A DNA stretch of 64,000 nt from Nicotiana tabacum (taxonomy: Eukaryota > Streptophyta > Magnoliopsida > Solanales > Solanaceae). The DNA is taken from the NCBI RefSeq assembly GCF_000715075.1, contig NC_134095.1, forward strand, positions 65,601,990 through 65,665,989, given 5' to 3'. Below are positions 12,481 to 23,129 of this stretch, in pieces (the first letter of the stretch is position 1; each line of letters starts with the position of its first letter). The notes under the pieces were generated by a model. It searched no databases. It was not told the origin of the DNA and saw only the letters and a list, made by a program, of their open reading frames with translations. The position numbers and the translations under genes are program-made.

Positions 12481-13850
12481 GACTGCGTCTGAGTTGTTAG
12501 GTTTTGGCCAAATTTCTCCGTCCATTTCTACAAGTGTGAGTGCTCCTCCTATTAGTACTCTGTGAACCATGTAGGGCCCTTGCCAATTGGGTGAAATTTT
12601 CCCTTTAGCTTCATCATGATGCGGGAAAATTCACTTTAGAACCAACTACCCCGGTGTGAATTACCTTGGTGTGACCTTTTTGTTGAAAGGTCTGGACATT
12701 CTGTTCTAGTAAAGTTGACCATGACATATCGGATTCATTCTTTTTCCATCAATGATAGCCAGTTGTTCATAATGACTTTGTATCCATTCTACATCACTGA
12801 GTTCGGCCTCTTGTATGATTCTTCAAAGAAGTAATTTCTACTTTGACGGGGATGACAACTTCAGTACCATAGACCAGCAAATAAGAAGTTGCTCTAGTTG
12901 ATGTGCGAACCGTGGTACGATATCTGAGTAGGGTAACTGGTAACTTCTCGTGCCATTGTTTGTGATTATCTACCATCTTCCTTAATATCTTCTTGATGTT
13001 CTTATTGGCGGCTTCCACAATTCCATTCATTTGCGGCTTGTATGCTGTGGAATTCTTGTGCTTGATCATGAAGGTTTCACACATGGATCTCATCAAATAA
13101 CTATTAAGGTTGGTGGCGTAGTCGGTGATGATTGATTCCTGTACTCAGAATAGACAAACAATACAATCCGTAATGAAATTTTAGTTATAGCCTTGTAGGA
13201 TGCGGCTTCAACCCATTTTTTGAAATAGTCTATGGCCACTAGAATAAACATGTGCCCATTTGAAGTGGTGTGTTCGATTGGACCGATGACATCCATCCAC
13301 CAAGCAAAGAAAGGCCACAATGCACTTGTTGCATTAAGTTCATTGGGTGGCACTCGTATCATATCAGCATGTACTTGGCATTGATGGCACTTTTGGACAT
13401 ACCTGATGCAGTCTATTTCCATAATCATCCAAAAATATCATGCTCTAAATATATTCTTGGCTAAGACGAAGCCATTCATGTGTGGTCCGCAAGTTCCAGC
13501 ATGTATCTCTTCGAGTAATTTGGATGCTTCCTTGGTGTCAACACACCATAATAACCCCAGATCTGGAGTCCTACTGTACAGAATTCCTCCACTTTGGAAG
13601 AAATGGTTGGATAACCTTCTGAGTGTGAGTTTCTAAGTATGATCACGTGCTCCGGCTATTCTCCTTTTTCCAAATATTCTTTGATGTCGTGGAACCATGG
13701 ATTTCCATTAGTTTCTTCATCAATATAAGCACAATAAGCTGGCTGATTATGAATCCCTACTGGGATAGGGTCGATGAAATTCTTGTCTAGGTGTTGTATC
13801 ATGGAAGATAGAGTGGCCAATGCATCTGCGAACTCGTTTTTTGGGATTTT
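12481..13850 (-). pseudogene. Ogre A integrase domain, frameshifted
   Basis: This piece of the polyprotein inserts retroelement DNA into the genome. On the minus strand the zinc-binding end (CHQC near 13388) is followed by the catalytic core with WMDVIGPI (first Asp, about 13290) in the frame ending at 13093. The frame then breaks. It resumes in another frame at 13096-12794 with KHKNST and QMNGIVEAANK, where the catalytic Glu (codon at 13013-13015) is intact. The second Asp of the DDE triad falls at the break. The C-terminal part continues in degraded form to about 12480. Further stops are present, so it cannot be active. It is homologous to 37560-38900 in Ogre B. Confidence 0.8.
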
Positions 13851-14190
13851 GGAACATCTTTGAACTCTATTTTTGTGAATCTCTTCATCAATTCTTATAC
13901 ATAATACAAATATGGTAATATCTTGGTATCCTTTGCAGCCCATTCTCCTAGAACCTGATATACTAAAAGGTTTGAATCTCTAATTACCAGCAATTCCTGA
14001 ATATTCATGTCAATGTCTAACTTGAGTCCCATGATGCAAGCCTCATATTCTTCAATATTGTTGGTACATGGAAACCTGAGCTTTGCGGATACTAGATAGT
14101 ATTGACCTATTTCTCACACTAAAACTGCTCCAATACCCACTCCTTTGAAGTTTGCAGCTCCATCGAAGAACATTCTCCAACCATTATAGG
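13851..14190 (-). pseudogene. Ogre A second (archaeal-type) RNase H domain
   Basis: On the minus strand the frame reads MFFDGAANFKGVGIG, then CTNNIEEYEAC, then QELLVIRDSNLLV, the typical order of the archaeal-type RNase H found next to integrase in Tat-lineage elements. The acidic residues of FDGA and YEAC are present. The expected DS pair appears as RDSN. One stop interrupts it (VLV*EIG). It lies between the ordinary RNase H and integrase, as in Ogre B at 38966-39298. Confidence 0.7.
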
Positions 14191-14770
14191 TTTCGGTGAT
14201 ATCTTCTCCTACGAATGATACCTCTTCATAGGGAAAATACGTTTTCAGTGGTTCGTATCTCTACCTATAGGATTTTCTTCAAGATGATCTACCAATGCTT
14301 GCCCTTTGATCGCCTTTTAAGTTACTTAGATGATGTCGAACTCACTCAGTAGTATATGCCATTTTGCTAACTTCCCCATAGGCATGGGTTTCTAGAAGAT
14401 GTATTTTAGCGGATCCATCCTTGATATGAGATATATGGTGTAGACACAGAAGTAATGCATCAACTTTTGAGCTATCCATTTTAAAGGGCAGCAGGTGCAT
14501 TCCAGCAAAGAATATTGTGCTTTAGTGTGAACTTCTTACTCAGATAATATATGGCCTACTCCTTTTTCCCCATCTCATTGTGTTGTCCCAAGACACAGCT
14601 GAAAGCCCCATCTAGTACAGATAAGTAGAGTAGTAGAGGTCTCCCAGGTTCCAATGGGACCAGAATAGGTGCTTTAGATAAATACTCTTTGATTTTGTCG
14701 AAGGCTTTCTGGTATTCTTCAGTTCAGCTTATTGCAGCATCTTTCTTCAACATTCTGAAAATCGGTTCAC
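14191..14770 (-). pseudogene. Ogre A RNase H domain, degraded
   Basis: The region between reverse transcriptase and the second RNase H aligns with Ogre B 39369-39900. Recognisable on the minus strand are the thumb/RNase H entry near 14700-14730 and a tail like LAKWHILLSEFDII around 14340-14380. Stops and small indels break the frame. RNase H removes the RNA template during reverse transcription. Confidence 0.6.
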
Positions 14771-15872
14771 AGATCACAGTTGATTGTGCTATGAAATGGC
14801 TTATATAGTTGAGAAGCCCTAAGAAACTCATCACATTTTTCTTGTTCTTTGGAGGTGGTAAGTCCTGGATACCTTTGACCTCTAACGGGTCCAATTCAAT
14901 CCCTCGACAACTGACGATGAAACCTAGCAATTTTCTAGCAGGGACTTCGAAGGCACATTTTGCAAGATTCAGTTTCAGATTGTACCTTTGAAGCTGCTTA
15001 AAGAATTTTCTCAATCTGCTATATGATTTGTGCTTCTTCTGGATTTGATGATGATGTCATCCATGTACACCTCTATTTCCTTGTGTATCATGTCGTGGAA
15101 AATGGTTGTGATGTCTCTCATGTAAGTGGCTCCAACATTCTTAAGGCCAAATGGCATCATTTTATAGCAATACAACCCCTATGTTGTGATAAAGGCTGTC
15201 TTTTCAGCATTCTCTTCATCCATCCAGATCTGATGATACCCCGCGAAGCAATCCACAAAAGTCTAGAGTTCGTGCATGGCAAAGTTGTTGATTAGTATGT
15301 ATATATTGGGCAACGAGAAATCATCTTTGGGGCTTGCTCTATTTAGATCCGAATAATCGACACAGACTCCGACCTTCCCATCCTTCTTCGGAACCGACAA
15401 AATGTTGGATAACCAAGACGGATATTCAACTATCCTAAGAACCTTGGCTTTGATCTGCTTGGTGACTTCCTCTTTTATATTCACGCTCATATCTGGCTTG
15501 AACTTTCTGAGGTTCTGCTTTACAGGCGGAAACATAGGGTAGATACGTAATTTATAAGCCACTATGGACGTGCTTAAACCGGTCATAGCATCGTAGGACC
15601 ATACAAAATTATCCTTATACTCCTTCAAGAACCAGATGTATTCTTCCTTCTTTGACGGTGATAGATGAATGCTTACACGAGTTTCCTTGACTATTTCGGA
15701 GTCTCCCAAATTGACTATTTCAGTCTCATCCAAATTGGATTTAGGCTTGTTTTCAAAATTTTCCACTTCTCTGACAATTTCCTCCGGTATTATATCTTCT
15801 TCCAAATCCTCTGAATCACTATCCTTATGTTGCGTTATCTCATTACATGTCACAGTCATAGGTTCATCAAGA
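14771..15872 (-). pseudogene. Ogre A reverse transcriptase, with stops
   Basis: Copies element RNA into DNA. The minus-strand frame from 15872 carries LSPSKKEEYIWFLKEY, the finger segment KKDGKVGVCVDYSDLNRASPKDD, and then stops at a TAG (15263-15265) directly after MHEL. Beyond it the same frame gives FAGYHQIWMDEE, the palm motif YMDD near 15060 with the catalytic Asp pair, and the segment KLNLAKCAFEVPARKLLGFIVSCRGIELDP (14880-14980). The Ogre B copy has a stop at exactly the same codon, but as TAA. Length and order fit the Tat lineage of Ty3/gypsy. Confidence 0.85.
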
Positions 15873-16085
15873 TAAGCAATAATAAAGTTGTAGAAAAAAA
15901 CGTAAAGGATAATAATAAATACTAAAAATAGCAATACATTAAATAAATCTTAAAAACACCAAAACGTATACCGCTCGATGACTCGGGAAATTATTTCAAA
16001 ATAGAATATGCTCAAAACAAAAAAAACTGAAAATGTCTTAAATGCTCATAAATTTGCTTTCAAAAATAAATGATGCTAATTGCCA
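15873..16085 (-). other. Intron-like non-coding gap between protease and reverse transcriptase, Ogre A
   Basis: An AT-rich stretch with stops in all minus-strand frames, T-rich towards its 3' end on the minus strand. It separates the protease-side frame from the frame starting LDEPMTVTCNE. Ogre elements are known to have an intron in this place. The matching gap in Ogre B is 40990-41200. Exact splice sites cannot be fixed by eye. Confidence 0.5.
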
Positions 16086-17388
16086 GGCTACCCAGGAACT
16101 CGACGGCCCGGGAAGGTGCAGTAGTCCAGCTCTTGAGAACAACTCCTTTCTCCACAATTCGAATAGTAAGGTCTTCCTCCTACTCCTCATCTATCACACT
16201 GCAGTCCATGTTTTCATCATCCTGAAATAGATTCCTTATGCCAGCTAAAGCTTCATCTTCTTCAGACCCCCATATCACGTCAGTTGTTGAAATGTCTAGT
16301 GCAAATGTGGTACTTGTTGTTCTAGTGGATAATAAGGACCATGCCATGGTGGCGACCAATCCTGATACTTTTGCCAATTGTATTCATACCCAAGCCCGAA
16401 AGTTGTATAGTGACGCTTTAGTTGTACCTATTTGGTGATCCCTTGGAGATTCTTACTGATACCCTTGCTAGGCTCATACCCTGTCCATAGCAATATGCTT
16501 TATATCTTGTTACTCCACCATTTTTCATTTCAATTGCATTGATGCGCTCAATGCGATGGTATGTTTATCCACCCAACTTCTTCCTATTCTCAATGACTGG
16601 AATAGTCTAATTGGTATAAATGGGATTATTCCCGTCTCCATGGATGATCACTTCCTAGTGATTCCATTAAAACTTCACAGCCTAAAGTAGAGTATAAGCT
16701 ATGGCCTCAGTGGCATGTATCCAGGGTCGTCCCAACAATAGATTGTAGGATGCATATATATCCAGCACTTGAAACTCGAAATCAAACCAGGTCAGGACCA
16801 TCTGTAGGCTGAGTTTGATCTCTCCAATTGTGGCCCTTTGAGACCTATCAAATTCTTTCACATTCATACTCTCTGCTCGTATCTCATACACACCTTTACC
16901 CAGCCTCTTTAGAGTAGTCAGCGGACATATGTTGAGACTTGATCCCCCATCTATAAGGACCATGGTGATGAATTTGTCCTCAAATTGCACTGAGATATGC
17001 AGTGCCCTATTGTGGCTCAGTCCTTCCGGTGGCAGTTCGTCTTCATAGAAAGTGATCTTGTGGCTTTCCAACACTTGTCCTAACATGTTGGCCATTTCTC
17101 CACTGGTAATGTTATTGGGTACATACGCTTCATTCAATACCTTAATCGGGGCATTCCTATGTGCCTTAGAGTTTTGCAGTAGTGATAAAATGGATATTTG
17201 AGCAGGGTTTTTTTTAGATGATCAACTACAGAATATTCTCTTGCTTGCACCTTTCTCCAAAGGTCATCTAGGTCAGTCTTAGTGATAGGCGGCTTAGAGG
17301 CAGCTTCTTTGCTTGTTCCTCCCAAATGCTCGGGTATATAAACCCTACCAATTCTGGTCATGCCTTGCATTGCACCTATTTCTTCCAT
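16086..17388 (-). pseudogene. Ogre A protease region
   Basis: Aspartic protease that would process the polyprotein. A linker frame (17388-17134) with YIPEHLGG and LDDLWRKVQAREYSVVDHLKK is followed, after a frame change, by 17137-16682. This carries NNITSGEMANMLGQVLESH, the catalytic motif VLIDGGSSLNICPL (Asp codon at 16949-16951), and the second signature LLLGRPWIHATEA. The catalytic Asp is intact here, unlike in Ogre B, where it is Tyr. Downstream the frame decays through several stops to about 16086. Confidence 0.8.
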
Positions 17389-17570
17389 TTCTTCCTTTCC
17401 TTTCCTTTCCTTCTTGACTCCGTAGCATTAGAATTATAAGATGACATATGTGCTACCATCACGGTGAAGGGTGTTGTTACTTCAACCTCAAACAGAGTTG
17501 GTGTGGCTACCTCAACTTCAATTAGCACCTGAGTTTGCACTATAATGGGTGTAAGGGTGACTGGAGATGT

Positions 17571-19222
17571 TTAAGGATCACCCCCCTTCCGAATGAGTCC
17601 AATTGACCCTTCCGGATCCCATTCTTCATCAGTCTCTATCACATTTACTCCCTCACCTCTGTGATCTGGGAGAGGATTGTTATGAACATTGGGTTTAGTC
17701 TCCTTTGCCTGTATGACTTTGGTGTCAATTAATGTCTGAATCTTGTCCTTCAAAGTACGACACCCATCAATAGTATGACCCTTCATGCCCGAGTGATAGG
17801 CACATGTCTAATTTGGGTTAATCCACTGGGAAGAATTTTCTATAGCAACAACGGGAATGTGAGTGACATAACCAGCAGCTTTTAGCCTCTCATAAAGTTG
17901 GTCTATTGGTTCAACAATCAGAGTGTATATTTTGGGTGGTCTGCAATCAAATTTTTTCTTGGTTTTTGATAATTTTTGTGTGTTGGTGGTGGTGAGTGGT
18001 AATATACAGGTTGGGTGTTATAAGTGTGGTAGATGGCATCAGGTTGTTGGTATTTGGGGGTGAAGGATGGTATGTGAGTGGAGTTGTTTGGTATGTGAGA
18101 GGAGACTTCGAACCTTGGGCTACCATTAATGCACCAACTTCTTTCTTCTTAGAGATAGCTCCCGACTACAAAGCTTTATTTGTGGCTTGGAGTACTTCGA
18201 AATTTGTCACCATTCCGCTCTTAATTCCTTCTTCTATTATTTCTCCTAGTTTGATGATGCCAAAGAACTTATGGTTTTCACTAACCATCATCCTTTCATA
18301 GTATTGTGGATCTTAAGCTCTAACGAAGAACTTATTCATCTGTTCTTCTTCAAGTGTTGGTCTTACCATCGCAGCTTCAGACCTCCATCGAGTAGTATAC
18401 TCGTGGAAGGTTTCTGTTGGTTTCTTCTTGAGATTTTGAATGTAGAAAATGTCTGGTGCATTTTCTGTGTTGAACCTGAATCGGTCCATGAAGTCTGACG
18501 CCATGGTCACCCAATTAACCCACTTCTTTGGGTTCTGACTGATGTACCAAGACAAAGCATCTCCAGTGGGGCTCCTCATGAATAACTTCATACATATCCA
18601 TTCGTCCTTGCCAACCCCTACAAGCTTGTTACAATACGTTCTCAAATGTACTTTCGGATCACCAGTTCTGTCGAACATTTCGAACATAGGAGGTTTGTAA
18701 CCCTCCGTCAGTTCTACATCAGGCTGAATACACAAATCCTCATATTTCAAGACCTCAATGCATTTGCCACCTTCAATGCTTTGAACACTGTCAGTAAGCT
18801 TCTTGAGTTCTTCTGCCATGTTCTTGATGAGCAGGTCCTTCTCGGCGGATTCGGTTATGTATAGGGTCTGTTGTGGGGTATGGGTAAAGTTTCCATGTAT
18901 TTGGGATTGCTTTGGTGGACCTCCAAAATCAGGGCATAATGGTGGTCATTGGTTGAGTTTTGGGGATCAAGAGTAGGTTGTGGTGCATTCTGAGAAATGT
19001 GGTATGTGGTCGTTTGTGGGTATTGAGTCGGATAGTGATGGTGTTGTTTAGGAGTATGTAACGGTGAAGGGTTTTAGTTTTGATGAGGTGTGGCGTATTG
19101 ATGTGGTGCGGGAAGATTTGGTGGTGGGTTTTGATTCTATGTGTTTTGGGGATGTGGCGGATTTTGGGCGTTTGTGTTTTGCTAGTTGATATCGGGGACA
19201 TTTAGGGTGAGGGAAAGGTTTG
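17571..19222 (-). pseudogene. Ogre A gag, main part
   Basis: Gag forms the particle core. The minus-strand frame 18819-18313 has MAEELKKLTDSVQ, PPMFEMFDRTGDPKVHLRTYC and GDALSWYISQNPKKW, the Retrotrans_gag type fold, and ends in a stop after NKFFVRA where Ogre B reads on (AHDPQYYERL). Downstream in a decayed frame is a low-complexity Thr/Pro/His-rich linker. It leads to the zinc-knuckle-like end MKGHTIDGCRTLKDKIQTLIDTK (17786-17571). Upstream it is broken by the solo LTR at 19223-22046, with the first codons on the other side at 22047-22201. Confidence 0.8.
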
Positions 19223-22046
19223 TGTCACGCCCCAAAACCGAGGAGCGCGACCGGCGCTCAACCGAGGAAACCCGACTGAGCAAGCCTGTAAGGTTTCATT
19301 CTACCCAAACTAATTCATGAATAAAGAGGAGATGAACTCCATTAATATTACTTCGTAAATATTTTATTAGCAACTTCCTTTTTGTTTCCATTAGCCGTTT
19401 CAACTATAATATCCAAAACACGACAATTTTTATAGATATGAAAAAAAACTATTTGCCAAATACTAATATTTCTAATTTAATTTCCAATATCAAACACCAC
19501 CCACAACCTGCCTACGGAGCCTCTAAGTACAATTGAAGAGTAATATGGAAATGCCGGTAACAAGGCTCCAGCTATACCTCAAAATACAAAGTACATGATA
19601 AATAGATGTCACAACACCCCGAAATGGAGTGAGCATCACCAATTTAGTTGAACAGAGCATACTGCTATCACTTATTACTACCACCTATTGTGGAACCACC
19701 TGCATCTATTAAAGATGCAACGCCTCCGGCAAAAGGGGCATTAGTACTGTTGAATAGTACTAGTTTGTAAAGCTAAAAATAATCTTTCAAAATAGAATAG
19801 CCATACAATAAAAGGAAAGCCATAGAAACAACAAGTTCCAATCAATAATATCCAAATGCCCAAGCGAAACGTAACAATTTTCAAAATACGAAAGTAATAT
19901 AAATTTTTAGTTGGGAGAGCTTTAGTATCGATAATACCACAGTTCACGATACCACTATCCACAATACCACTATTCACAATGCCATTATTCCTAATGCCAC
20001 CATACACTTGTCACGTAGTTCAATCACGACCCGATCAGCTAGGTCTTCTCATTGGAGACATTCTTTATAATCTCAATTCTTGTTTCAATATCATCCACAA
20101 TACCACCGCTTTCTTGTGCGGAGTCCGATCACGACCCAATCGGCTAGGTTGTCTCATTTGAGACACGTACCTCAATCACAATTTCATTGTCACTTTCTAG
20201 TTTCAATATTAGCACAGTACCACCCTGTGTGTGGCATGGCGTCCGATCACGGCCCGATCGGCTAGGCCGTCTTACTAAAGACATTCCTATGTTTCCATCA
20301 ATCATCTCATTCCACATTTATTTCACATATATCAATTCATCGGCACTTGGGGCATTATTACCTCATACTTGGCATTAGGCCATATTTTATAACTCAAGCT
20401 CCTTTCCCCCACATTTCACATCATTGCCACTTTCAAAATTAAACCTTTCATTTCAAGATTATAGGCACATACGAGAGCAATTATAAATCGTAAGCATAAA
20501 GAGTATTTCACATATTTCGGCATACAATCTCAATTCAAACTCAACTCGAAGTCTAGGCATTTTAGCACATGTTCCACATTCTTCACAAATTCTCAATTGA
20601 CAAAATAGCATAATGAAAGCATTGAGACACACCTTGCACATATATTCTTACAACACAAATTCATTTGAAATAGCAAGCACTACATCGATAAATTTGCATG
20701 GACACCATGGGGGTTCAATTTCTAAGAAGAGGGGGTTTTAGCCACACATACATTAATAGAGCTTTTAGGCAAATTTTACTTTTTGAAGTCATCTTAAAAC
20801 AATTGAGTCGAGGCTCATTTCGTAACTTGTTTCATATATTTTCTCATTTCATAGGCCTCACCAGGCACAATTATAGACGTTATCCACACTCTATTTCCCC
20901 AATTCATTTAATTTGTTTTCAAACATCTTTATAGTTTATCAGCAACTAGACACACTCAATCAAGACATTCAGTACACATGCGAGCAATTAGAAGTATTAA
21001 GCATATCGAGTTTTCCTCACTTAATTGGTATACCAGTTTTCAGTTAAGGTACAACTCAAAGCCATACCATTTTAATAAGGAACCCATACTTTAAACATCT
21101 AATGTTCAATACAAGGTTTGTTCGGAATAATTAAGTTTTATTATTTTATAGGGGATAAACTAGGACGTAAAAATTAGGGGGTTTGGGCCGATCATACTTA
21201 AAGTTACGAAAACATTATGGAATTCAATTCTGAGAGAGGAAGTTAAGCCAACATACCTAGTTGAGCTTTCCTTAAGTTACTACAATGTTCTGGAAAGCCT
21301 AGCAATCTCAATCTATTTCGAGATATAACAAAATTGAACACAAATTAGGAAGATATTCATAGTCTTAGCTCGTTTGAGCGTTCCATCAAACATTAGGTGT
21401 CATTAAGTCTTTAAGGTCATTTTATAGAGGATTTCATCAACTTCCAACCCATCCTTAAATATTTTTAGCTCAAAAATGTTCCTACACCCGTTGATAACAA
21501 ATGCAAGCAAGATAACAACTCCAATACCCTACAAACTCTCTTGATAATTACCCATCTTTAGCTAAAATTTGAAATTAAGGGTTAGGGTGTAGAATCTTAC
21601 CTCAAGGAAGAAGATCTAGTGTGTTTTCCTTGTTAATCTTCAAAGATTTGTGTAAGAATTGAAGAATACGTTAATGAAGATCACTTTCTCACTCTAGGGC
21701 TCCCTCTCTCACTCTAAAACATTAGAATTTTCCTAAAAATTGACCCCGTTGCGAGTATTTAATGATGTTTGGTCGGCTTATAAAGATTGAAGAATGGATA
21801 GTCCAAAATTTCCGAACTGGGCTACAGGCATGGCGTCACTAGCCTAAAGCTTGGTCTAGCCTGGCTTTAGCCTAGCCTCGCCAGCCTAAAGCCTGGTTCA
21901 GCCTGGCTAAAACTAGGTCTAGCCGTGATGAAAATTTCAACTCCCCAACACATTGTTCAACCCAAAACTCCGAAAATACAATGTATCAGCTTGCCTTGAC
22001 ACCACAAAACCTTAAATTACATAGTGATGTTTTTCGGGGTCTTACA
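19223..22046 (-). mobile_element. Solo LTR (2.8 kb) inserted in Ogre A gag
   Basis: On the minus strand it starts TGTAAGACCCCG and ends GGGGCGTGACA, standard LTR ends. No internal region or partner LTR is seen. It splits gag of Ogre A. The flanks are GTTTG (19218-19222) and GTTTT (22047-22051), a 5-bp target duplication with one mismatch. Solo LTRs arise by recombination between the two LTRs of a full element. It contains three spaced repeats at about 20022-20284 and a (AGCCTGGCTTTAGCC)-like block near 21840-21920. The short frames inside are not genes. Confidence 0.75.
20022..20284. repeat. Three spaced repeats with hairpins in the solo LTR
   Basis: Three copies of a ~40-bp unit, ATCACG(A/G)CCCGATCGGCTAGG followed by a short inverted repeat, start about 106-114 bp apart (near 20026, 20128, 20244). 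The inverted repeat reads GTCTC-ATTT-GAGAC in copy 2 and GTCTT-ACTA-AAGAC in copy 3, so the arms change together. Confidence 0.6.
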
Positions 22047-22201
22047 GTTTTTCAAGTTCCGAACCTGCTCAAGTTCTCCTTGTAACTCTAATATTTTCTG
22101 TTCTTTGTACAGGACCAATTCATTTTATGTTGGATTACTCCGACCGTCCGAAGTTTCAACATTTTCTACATTGTCTTTTCTGATACACTTAAATCGTCCA
22201 T
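22047..22201 (-). pseudogene. Ogre A gag, N-terminal fragment
   Basis: The likely gag start ATG is at 22201-22199 on the minus strand (MDDLS), matching 44565 in Ogre B (MDDLSGI). The frame is soon interrupted by a stop. The rest of gag lies beyond the solo LTR at 19222 and below. Confidence 0.6.
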
Positions 22202-22568
22202 CTTTCCTTTCCCTTTGGTTTTGCCTTTAGGATCACCTGGTGGAGGAGGAGGAGGAGGACCTCTGGATCTAGTATGATATGCTAACGATGCCAGTATGCA
22301 CGAACCAACCTTGGGGAATGGGAATAAACAAAAAAAAAGAAAAACAAAAGGTAATCACATCAGTAAAAGTTATTGAAAGAATGCTTGCAATATTGAACAT
22401 GCTTTGCAAAATAAATTCGCGTCCTAATTTTGGGGACCTCGTTGTGCCCAAGGTAGGCCTAGCGACACACAGACTTGGAGACAATAGATGCCAATAATTG
22501 CATCATTTCATTAATGTGAAAATGAATCAAATATTTACTAAAACGACAATAATAAGAAAGTTACTAAT
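22202..22568 (-). other. Spacer between ORF1 and gag, Ogre A
   Basis: Non-coding, but well conserved with Ogre B 44566-44976: both hold a GA(A/G)CCAACCT block, an A-rich run, and GTGCCCAAGGTAGGC followed by TAGCGACA. No gene is seen. Confidence 0.55.
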
Positions 22569-22727
22569 TGTAACACCCCAGACTATAGACAGAGTCCCAC
22601 ATCGGCAAAACACAAGAGGGATGTTGGGTATATAAGTTAACAACCTTTAGACCCTAATGACGCATTTTAAACCCATGAGGGTCTAGGCCCAGAGCGGACA
22701 ATATTACTAGCAGGCTGGGCTATTACA
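22569..22727 (+). repeat. 5' LTR of the TRIM
   Basis: 159 bp with TG...CA ends. It contains the snRNA-type promoter elements listed separately. Confidence 0.9.
22594..22635 (+). promoter_or_regulatory. snRNA-type promoter signature (USE + TATA) in the TRIM LTR
   Basis: GTCCCACATCG at 22594-22604 is an exact match to the plant snRNA upstream sequence element (RTCCCACATCG). TATATAA follows at 22629-22635. Centre to centre the two are about 33 bp apart, the spacing known for Pol II-transcribed plant snRNA genes; Pol III U6-type genes have about ten fewer. The second LTR keeps the USE exactly and has TATATGA at the same distance. Use as a promoter is inference. Confidence 0.6.
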
Positions 22728-22729
22728 GA

Positions 22730-22741
22730 TGGTATCAGAGC
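22730..22741 (+). other. TRIM primer binding site
   Basis: TGGTATCAGAGC, exact initiator tRNA-Met type site, 2 nt after the 5' LTR. Confidence 0.9.
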
Positions 22742-22896
22742 CACTCTTGTGTCAGCCTTGCCGATGGTAGGTCAGAGTTCAACTGAGTTTAGGCAAATCC
22801 CGGTTAGGCGGGGCAAACCTCAGTGCTGAGTCTAGGCAAATCCCATGAGGTGGCGCAAACCTCAGCGAGGACGCTGAGTCCATAAGAGGGGGTGTA

Positions 22897-23055
22897 TGTA
22901 ACACCCCAAATTATAGACAGAGTCCCACATCGGAAAAACATAAGAGGGATGCTGGGTATATGAGTTAACAAGCCTTAAACCTTAGTGATGCGTTTTAAAC
23001 CCGTGAGGGCCTAGGCGCAGAGCGGAAAATAGCACTAGCGGGCTGGGCTGTTACA
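22897..23055 (+). repeat. 3' LTR of the TRIM
   Basis: 159 bp, same length as the 5' LTR. The USE motif GTCCCACATCG is kept at 22922-22932. Just upstream of it (22861-22878) the short internal region has a perfect hairpin, CTCAGCG-AGGA-CGCTGAG. Confidence 0.9.
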
Positions 23056-23129
23056 CTAATGGCATTTGCCTTATTACAACTGAAATCTAAACTAAACTAG
23101 AAAGCAGTAAAACAACATTCCCCTAATAT

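Larger units (their letters stand above)
22569..23055 (+). mobile_element. TRIM: 487-bp terminal-repeat retrotransposon in miniature
   Basis: A complete small element: two 159-bp direct LTRs (22569-22727 and 22897-23055) that start TGTAACACCCC and end ATTACA/GTTACA, a tRNA-Met type primer site at 22730-22741, a purine tract (AAGAGGGGG) just before the second LTR, and a perfect 5-bp target duplication CTAAT on both sides (22564-22568 and 23056-23060). The LTRs differ by eye at about 22 of 159 positions with no gap. It has no coding capacity and must be mobilised by other elements. It sits between ORF1 and gag of Ogre A. Confidence 0.92.

Noticed and set aside
22730..22741. A tRNA gene fragment
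   Set aside because: The match to tRNA-Met is only the primer-binding complement expected after an LTR; no tRNA fold around it. The same holds for the other primer sites.
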